Shown here piece after piece: positions 1-35,298 of a stretch of DNA of 64,000 nt. Under the pieces are notes generated by a model. It saw only the letters and a program-made list of their open reading frames with translations. It had not been told where the DNA came from and ran no database searches. Each line of letters opens with the position of its first letter. The first letter of the stretch is position 1. A program made the position numbers and the translations under genes. Where the stretch lies: the NCBI GenBank assembly GCA_013365365.1, contig JABVXU010000068.1:124001-188000 (forward strand). The letters are read 5' to 3'. This stretch comes from Cruorifilaria tuberocauda. Lineage: Eukaryota; Nematoda; Chromadorea; Rhabditida; Onchocercidae.

Positions 1-938
1 TATCTCTTCCAGAAATTTCTAACATGAATGAAAAATATTGCGGAAAAAAGGAAATCATATTTCCAAATTATATTACGGTATGAAACGACATATAACATCA
101 GTAAATTGTCAAATTGAAAGTAGAAATATTGATCAGAGGATGTATTTTCTTTCATCGAAGCTAATCATATTATCTGTGAATGTTTATCAAAATTATTTGA
201 TTAACTGTGTTCCTATTGCTAATATATATTAGGCCTAATACTTAGGGATTTCTAATTTGCATAATATTTATCCATCAAAATTTAAGTGTTTCTCAACGAG
301 TCAGAAACCTATTGTCTTAGCAATGAAAGAATTATTTCGATGAAATGCCAAAAAATCTCAGGAATTTCTGTAACCTCAGATGATCAGAGCTGTTAAGCCG
401 ATCGGATGAGAAAATAAATTTGCTTGATAGTCAACCTATCGATTATGCATTCTTCAGAAGAGAAAAAAATTTAATTATTCGTTGAGAGCCTCTTGAACTC
501 AGCTGTGGCCCCAGATGGTTACTTCGACTAAATGGAAACTATTATGAAAATTAGAACGAGAAAAGAGGAAACCAAATAAAAATATTTTATTTGTCAATGC
601 TTTATTTAAATTAAATGAAAAAAATTCAATTTAGCGTTACTATTTTAGCGCTAAATCTCGATATTATAACATTAAAAAAAAATTCAGTGAAACAACAAAT
701 CCGAATATTTAATTGATAACTATCCTGAACCTGAATTACTGAAATAATCAGATTTTCAATCTTTTATTCTTAATAAATGGACTCTTTTTAGTATTATTTG
801 ATTTTAATTCTTCAATACATCTAATTAATTTGCATCAGTAATTTAACGAAACGATCGATGGATCTAAAAGTAAGAATAGACTAAACTGAAAGCTGAAAAA
901 TATCATTTATAATCGAATTCGAATGCAAATATATCTAA

Positions 939-963
939 TATATATATATATATATATATATAT
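939..963. repeat. (TA)n microsatellite
   Basis: An uninterrupted run of about 12 TA units. Nothing else is attached to it. Confidence 0.9.
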
Positions 964-1749
964 TATCAAAATATTAACACAACGAAAAATCAATAGTTGT
1001 AAAGATTTAATCTGCTAGTAATATTCGTCCTTTCCTACTTGTGTTCTATTGGTTGGACATTCCTAGAATTGTTTTATTTGGTGCTTTCAAATGTTTTTCT
1101 GAATCATTCAAGTATAAAAGAAAAAGCGAAATAACTTGAACTAATTTTGACGATCTCAGCAAAACAGAAAAATTGATATTTGAATTTGATATGACAAGTT
1201 ATTAGTTTATTGAGATTACATCAATTAGAAATTAAAGAAGAGTTGATTAAAAGACTTAATGACATAATGGATTCAAAAAATGTTGTGACTAAAAATATCT
1301 TAAAAAACTATGCCAAGAAACAAAAATGACACAAAAAAATCACTGCAAAAATCAATCAGGCAATTTCTGCAAAATCGAAAATCAGAAGACTTTTCTGATT
1401 TTCATCATTTCTCCATATTATCCAAAAAACTAATTTAGTTGATTTGTCCATTCATATTCGTTTGATTTATCGTTTACTTAGAGTTTTTTTGATTTTTATT
1501 GATTATGCTTTGATTTGGGAACAAATAAGGTATTTGGTAGCCTAGTTATTGTTAATTTAATAAGTTTTTTCTTGCTCATTTGAAGTAAATTTAGTCTTAT
1601 CCATTTGCGTATTGAATGGATAGCTACGTTTAATGAAATTAAACTAATTTGATTTCATTAAAAAAAAAGTTAATCTCATTGTCATGGATTTTTTTCAATC
1701 AATTAAATTTCGAAAGTGTTATGTGGAGGGAAGAGAGTGGGAGTCGGTA

Positions 1750-1970
1750 GGTGTTATAGCTTAGTGGTAGAGATTTTCAGCTGTGGATGGTGGGGTCAGG
1801 CTCGATGATGGCGTGTATCAGTGGGAGTTCGATGATGATCGATCTTAAACCACCAAGATCTCTGAGTTTGGTCGTGATTTGAGTTTGCTAACATGCATCA
1901 CCATCTGAGAACTTCTAGTGGCACTCTTTTCTGAACTTAAAGTTCCAGTTTTGAAGTTCTAAAAAAACTT
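1750..1970 (+). repeat. tRNA-like / SINE-like decayed element
   Basis: The sequence TAGCTTAGTGGTAGAG at 1757-1772 matches the RNA polymerase III box A of a tRNA, with positions 8-22 nearly canonical. A partial box B (GGCTCGATG) starts at 1799, about the spacing expected in a tRNA. The acceptor and anticodon stems do not close, so this is not a functional tRNA. A second GTTCGATGATG-like motif follows near 1827, and the block runs to an A-rich end near 1960-1967. That layout would fit a tRNA-derived SINE or an old tRNA pseudogene. No second copy was found in the window. Confidence 0.35.
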
Positions 1971-2458
1971 TATCACTGCTTAATAAGTAAGTGAAAATTG
2001 AAATTGAATTGCAAAATTGAACTGTATTGTTAATAATTTTATTATCACATTAATTTTCCAATTATTCCGTAAGTGGTGCTTTTCGCTCCGTGGAAGTTTG
2101 ACAGAAAGAATGAGAGAGGAAGAGAGAATGGAGAGAGTTATGATTTGTGTAAGTTTATCACAATAATGATTTGAATTTTTTTCATTCACTATCAATGATC
2201 GTACTGATTTGAATCAATCTTCTTTGGAATAATGACTACTATGATTTATGATTTCACTAACCAACCACCACATTTCATCTTACCAAACTGAGCTACTCAA
2301 TGGCGTGACAGCCTATCAGTAAACGATTATGCTTTAAAATGTTAGCCGGCACGAAATGAAATATCTGAACGAGAATTTGTGAAATCATTCTTATCACTCA
2401 AAGAGAGAGAGAGTGAGAGATCTTCACTTCCCATCTTAACATTTATATTTATAAAATT

Positions 2459-2460
<2 letters not shown>

Positions 2461-2494
<34 letters not shown>

Positions 2495-2503
2495 TACATA
2501 CAA
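2461..2503. repeat. (CA)n followed by (CATA)n microsatellite
   Basis: About 14 CA units followed by three CATA units. Confidence 0.9.
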
Positions 2504-2880
2504 ATAATAAACGACTCATAAATCTCTATTGTTTATAGTTAGTTTTCAGAAAATTAATGAAATCTTTTAGTATGTCCATTCCTTTTTCCGGTCTCTTTTT
2601 CTGGTTTAAAATAATTTCAGTTAAAGTGTAATTGAATTCTTTTCAAATATAAAACGAAAGAGACACGTAATTTCCATTGTTTTAGGCGATGAAGACAGAT
2701 TTCTTGGCTAACTGAAATTTAGTCTTTAATTGATTGTTCCCAGATTACAACTTCCAAATAAGGAATTTCCACAACTCTGAAGATTACAGTGGGAACTGTA
2801 CTCCGTCCCTTCTCCATAACCCAACCAGTGGTCACAATCTGTCTGCACGTTTTCGCTACCCTTCTAATTTTGTCTGTGCC

Positions 2881-2985
2881 AGTATGTGTGTATGTGTATG
2901 TATGTATGTGCATGCGGATGTATGTATTTGTATACGTGTGTATCTGTGCGTGCGTTTGCGTGTGCGCGTGCGTGTGGTGTGCTCC
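2881..2985. repeat. TG-rich imperfect alternating purine-pyrimidine tract
   Basis: About 100 bases of imperfect TG, TATG and CGTG units. It creates spurious valine/cysteine-rich open frames on the plus strand and histidine/threonine-rich ones on the minus strand. Confidence 0.8.
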
Positions 2986-3979
2986 TTCTCAATTTATAAT
3001 GAACAACAGATTTCAAGATGAAAGGGATGTTGACGTGTTGTTAGATCGATTTCTGCATTATATTGTCTTCCTCTTTTGAATACCTATGTTTTGACACCTG
3101 TAAAAGTTCAGTCTTGATCTTACACTCAAATTTAGTGATAGCTTTTCTTGTCCTTTAAAAGCTTTTAGTTTGAAATAAGAATTCGAGCATAAAAGCTTGG
3201 AACAGTTCTGTTGCATTCCTTACAAAGTTTGCACATCTCTCTCGCCTTTCCTTCTAATTACATTCCTCGACATATTCGTTACAGTGACCGCTCCCATAAC
3301 CTCTTACCAATGGACAAGCCCTTATCACGTAGACATCGCTACTCTCCAAATGTTTCCCATTATTCTTGGACCTTTCTTTTAACAAATTTAAGAATGACAT
3401 TCAGTAATTTCCACTTTCTTACAATTTCTGATTTAGGAATTCCCACTACTTTTTCTCATCGTTGAAAGGAACGTATTCATTAGTGATGAGGGGAGAGTAA
3501 ATCTCAAAACGATTCTTCTGAAAGAGCAAAGATTTATATCATAAAAATATTTTAGCTAAGCATACCTCTAGATTTGTTGTGTCATCCATCATATCCGTGT
3601 CTAATTACCGCACGAAACTGAAAATACCTGTTTCCTATCTAATTAAACTAATTAATTGTTCTAATGAATAAGAATTGTTGCAATAACTTATTGAAAAATG
3701 GCAAATTCTCGAAGAAAAAGAAAAGGAAAGTTATTGTAACAACGAAAACTTCACATCAAACATGCAAAAGTTACTCTGCCCCATAGATTCCAATTTTATT
3801 TTGCTCTCACATATCATTCATTACTTTTGTCGCATTTACAATATTCGCTCTATCGCTCACTAGCATTCTTTTGTTAAAATCACAATAATTAACGGACAAA
3901 AATAAAAAAAATTCAATTGAAAAAATCCATTAATGGTTTACCTATAATGTTAACTCTTTGTCTAATGATTTCAGATACT

Positions 3980-4916
3980 ATGGGCTTCATTCTGAAGATA
4001 GCTATCATATTTGTCACTTTCTACATCCCTGGTAATGCCAAAGAAATGGCAACAGTTACAAAGAAAGTTTATTTTGATATTGCTATCGGTGGTGATAAGG
4101 TTTGTACTTCGTTTACTTCTTTTTATTAATCCAATATGCCACACTATAATTCTCATGTCGATTAGGAAGCCTTTCTGATCAGAAAAATTATTTTACTTGG
4201 TTAATAACGTTTGTGATACATACATTTTTCACAATCGAAATCTTTTCAGAAATGTCGAAAATTATTACCATTTTTAGATTGGAAGAATAGAAATAGGCCT
4301 GTTTGGCAACGATGTACCGAAAACAGCAGAAAATTTCCGCGCATTGGCTACTGGTGAGAAAGGTTTCGGCTACAAAGGATCCAAATTTCATCGCGTAATC
4401 AAAGACTTTATGATACAAGGTTAATTTTTCTTGAACATAAATTTATTCTTGAAAAAATATTTACCTGAAGATTTTTCAATTTAGGTGGTGATTTTACGAG
4501 AGGTGATGGAACCGGTGGTAAAAGTATTTATGGTGATCGTTTTGTTGATGAAAACTTCAAATTGAAGCATTATGGTGCTGGTTGGTTGAGTATGGCTAAT
4601 GCAGGAAAAGATACCAATGGATCGCAGTTCTTCATAACTACGGTTAATTTACAAGAGAACATTTTAAATTGCAACTGAAATTTCATTATCATCGAAAGTG
4701 TTATAATAGCTAACATAGTTTCAGGTGCAAACATCATGGTTAGATGGTCGTCATGTCGTATTTGGAAAAGTTCTGGAAGGTATGGATGTTGTTAGGAAAA
4801 TTGAGCAAACCGCAACACATCCGGGAGATCGTCCCAAGGTGGATGTTGAAATTCTAGACTGTGGCGAATTGCCTTTGGACGCGCCTTTTGATACACCCAA
4901 AGAAAGTGTAGCATAG
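3980..4916 (+). CDS. cyp-5: Secreted/ER cyclophilin B-type peptidyl-prolyl isomerase
   Basis: Four exons: 3980-4099, 4278-4419, 4485-4642 and 4725-4916. All introns are GT-AG and phases close, giving 203 residues. Cyclophilins catalyse cis-trans isomerisation of Xaa-Pro bonds. Residues 1 to about 20 form a hydrophobic signal peptide, so the product should enter the secretory pathway. The cyclophilin fold follows, with the motifs [35 protein letters not shown] and [12 protein letters not shown]. The catalytic Arg and the cyclosporin-contact Trp are both present. Length fits vertebrate PPIB and nematode CYP-5/6. The C-terminus (KESVA) is not a KDEL-type signal, so the protein may be secreted. 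The ATG lies 5 bases after a TTTCAG site, consistent with trans-splicing. The symbol is a family-level assignment, because cyp-5 and cyp-6 are close paralogues. Confidence 0.93.
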
Positions 4917-5064
4917 AAAATTAACAGAAGTTAACTATTTCAGGAGCAAAGTCCTTCGGAAAATTTAAGTTTTTTTAAGAATTTCGAGTTTGTTTTATTA
5001 CAAAATCATATAAGAATTATATGGGGAGGAATTTCGTTTTTAAATTGTGAAAAAAAATGTGAAT

Positions 5065-5070
5065 AATAAA
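5065..5070 (+). terminator. Poly(A) signal AATAAA of the cyclophilin gene
   Basis: A canonical AATAAA about 150 bases after the stop codon, inside an AT-rich 3' end. Confidence 0.5.
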
Positions 5071-7622
5071 AATAAGTTAGTTAATGGATTTGAAAATTCA
5101 TGAGCGTTTTATATTTTAATAAATGAATTTCGCTACCACATCGATGAAGTATGATAAAAACATAATCATTATGAAAATGATTATTTATATTTTGTTAATA
5201 AAATAATTTGTTTTAATATCGCAGTCTACTAATCAAGGAGTTATGGTAATGTTACTGTGATGATTTCTGTTGGTTGAACATTTCTAAATTCCAAAATAGA
5301 ATTAAAAAGTACGTTTTAAATTTCCAGTGATGAGAAATTTAAATGGTTCATGATGAAAAACATGTCATAAGGTTGTTTTAAAATTGGAAATGTTAATCTT
5401 TAAGTGGTACTGTTTCAAATTTCAAATTGTAGTTTGTATTGAAATATGTGTTGAAAAGAAAGAATTTAATAACCTTTTTAATTTTAATACTCGAAGATCG
5501 TAATAAATACGGGGAGAAATTATCTTAAGAAATGGGTTTGCATGAGTCTAGTTGGCCTTGACCTGATCATCAATTTCTTTATTTCTTCTTATCTGAGTGG
5601 TTATTAAAACATTATTATGCTCAAATAACTCCTTTAATTTTCCCACATTTCTTACAAATACATCAATAACTATTGTTGAAGAATGGTTCGTGCGTTTATA
5701 TCCTAATGTTCCAATTTTTTGATTTGGCACTTATCAAAATTCCGTCGTCAAAATTGGACTTTCTTAAGCAGGACAATTTTGATTCTAATATCAGTCATAA
5801 TCGGTCATGTACTTACGGATTTATCACGAGTCCTCATTTATTATGAAGCGATGCATTCAGAAGCAAATTGACAGTCCAAAATGTGAGATGTGATTGGCAT
5901 AAAGGTGTGGGCAATGATTCAATACTCGATGTTTGTAATACTTAAATTATTTCTTATGATATCAGATAAGGTGGAAAGAGTCCTCCATGGTTTAGATCAT
6001 TCTAATACGCGAGAAGTGACGTTTGTAGGAAACGATGTTCCAAAACAAACTTATAAAAATGTTTAAAATTTTGGCGATTTCAGCAAAACATGTCCAAACA
6101 TGAGCATTTATAAAAAAACTAAAAATATTGCTATCTCTTAAAGATTGCCGAATCTTAATAAAAAGCAAAGCACCTTTTTCTATCATAACTTTTCTAAAAT
6201 TCTTGAGCAGATTAGAGAGTAATGCAACAGGGATCTGTCATCAATGTCTTCGTGGGTAAAAAGAGTAAAAATTTCAACATCAGAAGTCTTGTGCTGAATA
6301 ATTAAATATGATAAGTGAGTGTCCTTCTCTTCACCTGATCGTTCTCTGTTTGTAAAAAAATTTTCAATAATCTTACAATATGTAAATTGCTGCTGCTTCT
6401 TGTGCAAATGCTAAGTTGCAAATTGGTTGATCGATTGAATTCATTCATTATTTGCTAACAAATCAGCATGGTTTCAGGCTTGCTAAACTAAAACCAAACC
6501 ATGAAAGAATCTTAAAACAGTATTTCCCTCCTCAATTGCAAGTTTGAAAAGGAAAATAATATAACATGGGGAATAGGCTTTATCACTTTACCAGACAATA
6601 AGCGGGAAAGGGCGAATGTTACCGACAGATTAAATCTTTACAGCTACCAATTCTCAATCGCTAGAAAGTTTTAATATATTAGCGAAAATAATGAGTTAAT
6701 GATCATTAGAACCGGAATACGCATCGTCATAAATAATGCTTTATTCAATTTAATTTAAATTGTCAATTTAAATTTTAATTTAAAAATTATTCATTAAATT
6801 AAATTTAATATTCAATAAATCCGTAAAATTTTTATAATTGCTAACCGCTTCATATGCTGTACGATACTATCTGTTAGTGATAGGAAATCGCATTTGTTGT
6901 AAGCTTAATGACTCAATAACAGCATAACAAGGAGAATAATTCTTAAATCAGCAATTAAAGCCTCACAAACTAAACAAACAGAGAACAATGAAGTCACATG
7001 GAAATAAACTTTTAGTATTATTGATGTGGCGCATTGTTTAACAATTATGAAAAACATTCTGAAACTGAAATATCGGACTTATGCTTAGTCTTTTTCTCAT
7101 ATAATTTTGGGAACTTTTTTAATTTTGACTATTTTTCATTGTAATAGTCGGATAATTTTAATTATGAATAAGTTGAAGAAAGCATTCAATGTTTAACAGT
7201 ATCATTAAACAGTCATAAAGAAACGTTTTGAATCGCGGATCACGAACAGTATGATGAAGAAAGAGTGACTGATCTAAAAATAATACAAAGAAGTTTCAGA
7301 ATTAAAAATCAAAAAATAATATAATACAAATGATAGCGAATCATAACTACTAAACTGATACATATACCTAATTTCAGCGCCTTCCTTTAACTTGTGAAGC
7401 ATTTTCACATAAAAATTTCAAATATAAATGCAAAAAAGTTGACATAAATTTTCATTGAACTTTTAAATAACTGGAGAAAGGACAAAACGACAGAGCGCTT
7501 ACACTTAATTATTGTGATTTATCAATAATTAAGTATATGAACGGTAATCAGTTTTTTATTAAATTATCACCGGTAGCTATTACAACAGATCAGTTTGCAT
7601 GGTACTGCTTTGAAATGTTATT
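5071..7622. other. AT-rich intergenic region
   Basis: It lies between the convergent 3' ends of the cyclophilin gene (+) and the small secreted-protein gene (-). No exon chain was found. There is an AT-rich self-complementary patch at 6740-6810 and a short hairpin at 7503-7533. Confidence 0.5.
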
Positions 7623-10325
7623 CTAATAGTCGTAATCGTCGTCGAAAATTGGCACAGCAAAAATTCTGCAACACATCGAAATATCAAATGTTATGAATAC
7701 AGTAAAACAAGAAAAAAAATCATGCAACAAAACTTCATTTTATCTTCCTATAACTAGGAACCTTCCTCTCTGGAACTTATTTTTTATGTATACAATTTTA
7801 TCTTGAAATATCCGGATAAAAAAAATATCCAAAAGCAAAGGGCATATTGAGAAAGAACAAGCAAATATATCCAAACGAATCAAGCTTAACAATCTTTCTA
7901 TGAAAATCCTCCAAAAAGTAAAATAAATCTTCAGGACAAAAGATTAAAGAAATCTTTTGCTCAAAAGATTTCCTTAATTCACATGATAATGATGTTATAG
8001 AAATATACTGTTAATATTTTTATGAAAGACATCACAAAAGAGTATTATATAAATAATATACGCTGTTGAACTAGAGAGGTATAAACATTAATGTCACCTG
8101 AGAGATGTGCAAATAAATATAAATATATACAAATAAATAAATAGATATATACATAAATCAAAAACAGGTATATGGCAAACATATACATAATACTGATGGA
8201 AAAACCCATAAAAGATGTTACAACAGTAAATTGGCTTAAATAAAACAAATATTAGTACGAAAAGCATGAGTATTTTTTATATGTATTCAGTCTTTTTCGA
8301 TGGAAATCTTCAATTCTATTTTTCTGTCATCTACAACACATAATGCTCAAGGACATATGTTAATTAATCGCCTGAGAAAAAAAGTTTACAAATTAGTCAC
8401 TTCAAAAATTTTTTTTTCAAAAAAAAACTATTCACTAGAAAGGGACTGATACACACACTTTCACAAAGCTGCTTAACACTTTCGATTTCAGTGTCTGATA
8501 ATTTTTACAGAAAATATTTGAATAAATTAGTTATTGATTCCATAGATCCTCCGAGTTCTTTTTGTTATGAGGAAATCAAAATTAGTTTAAGAATCAGATT
8601 TGCTGATCATGTTTAGTTTTCTGAGTTCGAGTTTCCTTGTTCCGATTCCCGTATCTCTTTCCGAAACAATCTACAAGCAATTACAACAATCTATGATTAA
8701 TTTTTCATATTCAAATTATGTGCAACAAAAACACTGCCAGAGAAGTAAGCGGTCATTTCAGAAAAACAAAATATGTCTAATTGTGATGAATAATAAAACA
8801 AAAATGGGAGAGAAAAAGCACAAGGTGGTAATATATCGAGTGAACTGGAGCGCAGACTCTTTATAAAAAAATAAGACTTTAATTTGTGATACCACTTCAT
8901 TTCATCAATCATCAAATTATGACTAAAAAAAGATTCCGTACTAAATTTCAAACTAAATTTTAGCCTTGCTACTTATTTTCCTCTTATTAAATTTATCGGT
9001 GCAATTCGAAACTTTTCGCACTTCCTAAATTCAACTCACAAATCAATCCCGTAAAACTTGAAGCAGTCTAAGGAAAGAGAAAAGCTTTATTTTCTGCAGG
9101 AAAATCATGAATCGGGGAGACTTACTGCTGGAAGAAAACAGAAAGACGAGAAAAAATCTTCAATTTAATCCAATATGTCTATACATAAAATAAAGTGCTA
9201 ATGTATTTTATGACATACGAAATATTCAAAAACCTAGTAAATAAGATGGAGGCCATTAATAAAATTTGCTGGATAGATATACAATTACAGAAGACCTATA
9301 ATGATTTCAAGATGTTATCCTTCAACCAACTGCAAAGCCATCTTTTTATTTCAAAGAAGCATTTTCATTCCATATTATAAATTGCAATGTAATTGCACAG
9401 TGAAAGAAAAAACATTAAATGAATCAAAAACATTAGGAATTGTAAATGATGCGTTGAAGGAATGACAAAAAAAATGAAGGAGAAGAAAATGACTTACCGG
9501 CTAATTAAGGTATCTTCGAAACGGCTTCTCTCAGCAATTTCGTTTTGATCGCTATCGTCAATTACATCAATTTTACAGAGCGATTCCGGCTCTGGTGAAA
9601 GCAAGCGACTATCTACATTTGATAACATGACTGCATCTTCACGTGATAAAACATCATTAGTTTTTAATTTCGGTAGTAATCTAAAATTATATTACATGCC
9701 ATTAAACTTCGTACCCAAAAATCTATAACAAGCATTAGCAAGATCTCAATAGTTATAACAGCATTAGGTCTTACTTTGACCGCAAACTTTTATGGAACGT
9801 CATTTCTTCCCAGCTCAGGTAGCCTTTCGCTTTTGATTCTGTGTCTTTCTCGACTTCTGAACGACATGTTTGTTCTGAAGAATGGAATAAAAATCATAAG
9901 TGACTATCGTTATATCAACTGCCATAAATATACGATAACAAACATTACGTAATGTAATTCACTTAATTTCTTATTGAACTTATTGAATTTTCGTCGCAAT
10001 ATAAATAAGATTAGAAATACTCAAATAAAAGATACATTAATTGCTCGTATAAATATACCTATTCTTGTAAATTATAAGTTATAAGAAGAGAAAATCTCAG
10101 CTTGAAATGCTGCTTACCTTTGTATTTTATATATTCATCCCAAGTTTTCTTGGAAACTTGTGCACGTCGTACTGATTTAGAACGAAATTCCCATACAGTA
10201 TCGTCCTCAAACTGTTCCACAATTGAAATCACTCGAACATTTTCATTCTCGGTGGCTTGGATTATTCCTATTCCATTGAGTAGCATCACTTGCAGTTGCA
10301 AATGTATCACAAATAAACGACCCAT
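7623..10325 (-). CDS. Unrecognised small secreted protein with acidic DDDYDY tail
   Basis: Four exons in transcript order: 10325-10118, 9874-9775, 9680-9498 and 7665-7623. All have GT-AG sites and matching phases, giving 177 residues. The start ATG is preceded by an in-frame stop. Residues 1 to about 23 (beginning MGRLFVIHLQ and ending GIIQA) look like a signal peptide. No later hydrophobic segment is seen, so a soluble secreted or lumenal protein is inferred. The mature part is charged, with a basic patch (SKSVRRAQVSKK), only two cysteines (TCRSE, SLCKID) and a strongly acidic C-terminus (DDDYDY). I recognise no domain. The last intron is about 1.8 kb. The start is 170 bases after the proposed pde-3 stop on the same strand, so an operon is possible. 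A CCAG acceptor at 10384 could receive a spliced leader. Confidence 0.65.
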
Positions 10326-10494
10326 CAAACAAAAAAATCAATAGCTTTGTTGATCCAAAATCTTCGGATTAGTGATAACTTTACTGGATAGCAGAACCAG
10401 AGTTATCACTTCTTGTTCATTTTAATTCTTCGTTCATGACTTCTGATTTCATTACAAGTATTTATGCCCTTGTCAAGTGGGAATAGAAGTCGTT

Positions 10495-34928
<24,434 letters not shown>

Positions 34929-35099
34929 TTCCGGATCATTGCTGTTACATTTTCCAGATTTATTCCTCGTGTGACTGCTTGTTGATTTATTGTGAATGCA
35001 AGATGTCAGCCAATGCAGTTTGAAACAAATTTTCGTCAGAATTTTTCCCGATAATAGCGACCGCGATAGATTGTGAACGCTAGAAAAATCTAACTGTAA

Positions 35100-35298
35100 T
35101 TACGTCAAAAAAAGCACGTGAAACAGTCAAATCTTTGGCGATACAATACAGAGTTACTTAAGCTAATCATCATTGCAACCCTCAGACATATGCAAATGCT
35201 AACATGTTAATGAGTAGTTAATTTTAAGTTAAAAGTTTATAAAAGTGTAGCAAAAAAGGAAATCAAAAGAAGGAGTGAAAGTAGGATGAATGACGTCG
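35100..35298. promoter_or_regulatory. CRE-like and E-box sites upstream of pde-3
   Basis: TTACGTCA at 35100-35107, CACGTG at 35115-35120 and TGACGTCG at 35291-35298. These lie about 170, 190 and 360 bases upstream of the proposed pde-3 start. The first and third each differ by one base from the palindromic cAMP response element. The promoter role is inferred. Confidence 0.3.

Larger units (their letters stand above)
1..3979. other. AT-rich spacer upstream of the cyclophilin gene
   Basis: No exon chain could be supported on either strand. The stretch holds a (TA)n run, a (CA)n run, a TG-rich low-complexity block and a tRNA-like element, each listed separately. Short open frames over 2.7-3.5 kb come from repetitive TG sequence or lack usable splice sites. 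The last few hundred bases probably hold the promoter of the gene starting at 3980, but no specific site was recognised. Confidence 0.5.

Noticed and set aside
1750..1825. A functional tRNA gene
   Set aside because: The acceptor and anticodon stems do not pair and box B is degenerate, so it is listed only as a tRNA-like repeat.
2719..3079. Overlapping open frames on both strands
   Set aside because: They come from the TG-rich repeat and have valine/cysteine or histidine/threonine bias only; no splice logic or homology.
3197..3465. Two overlapping plus-strand frames just upstream of the cyclophilin gene
   Set aside because: Slightly higher G+C but no known motif, and neither joins the signal-peptide exon, which has its own acceptor and ATG.
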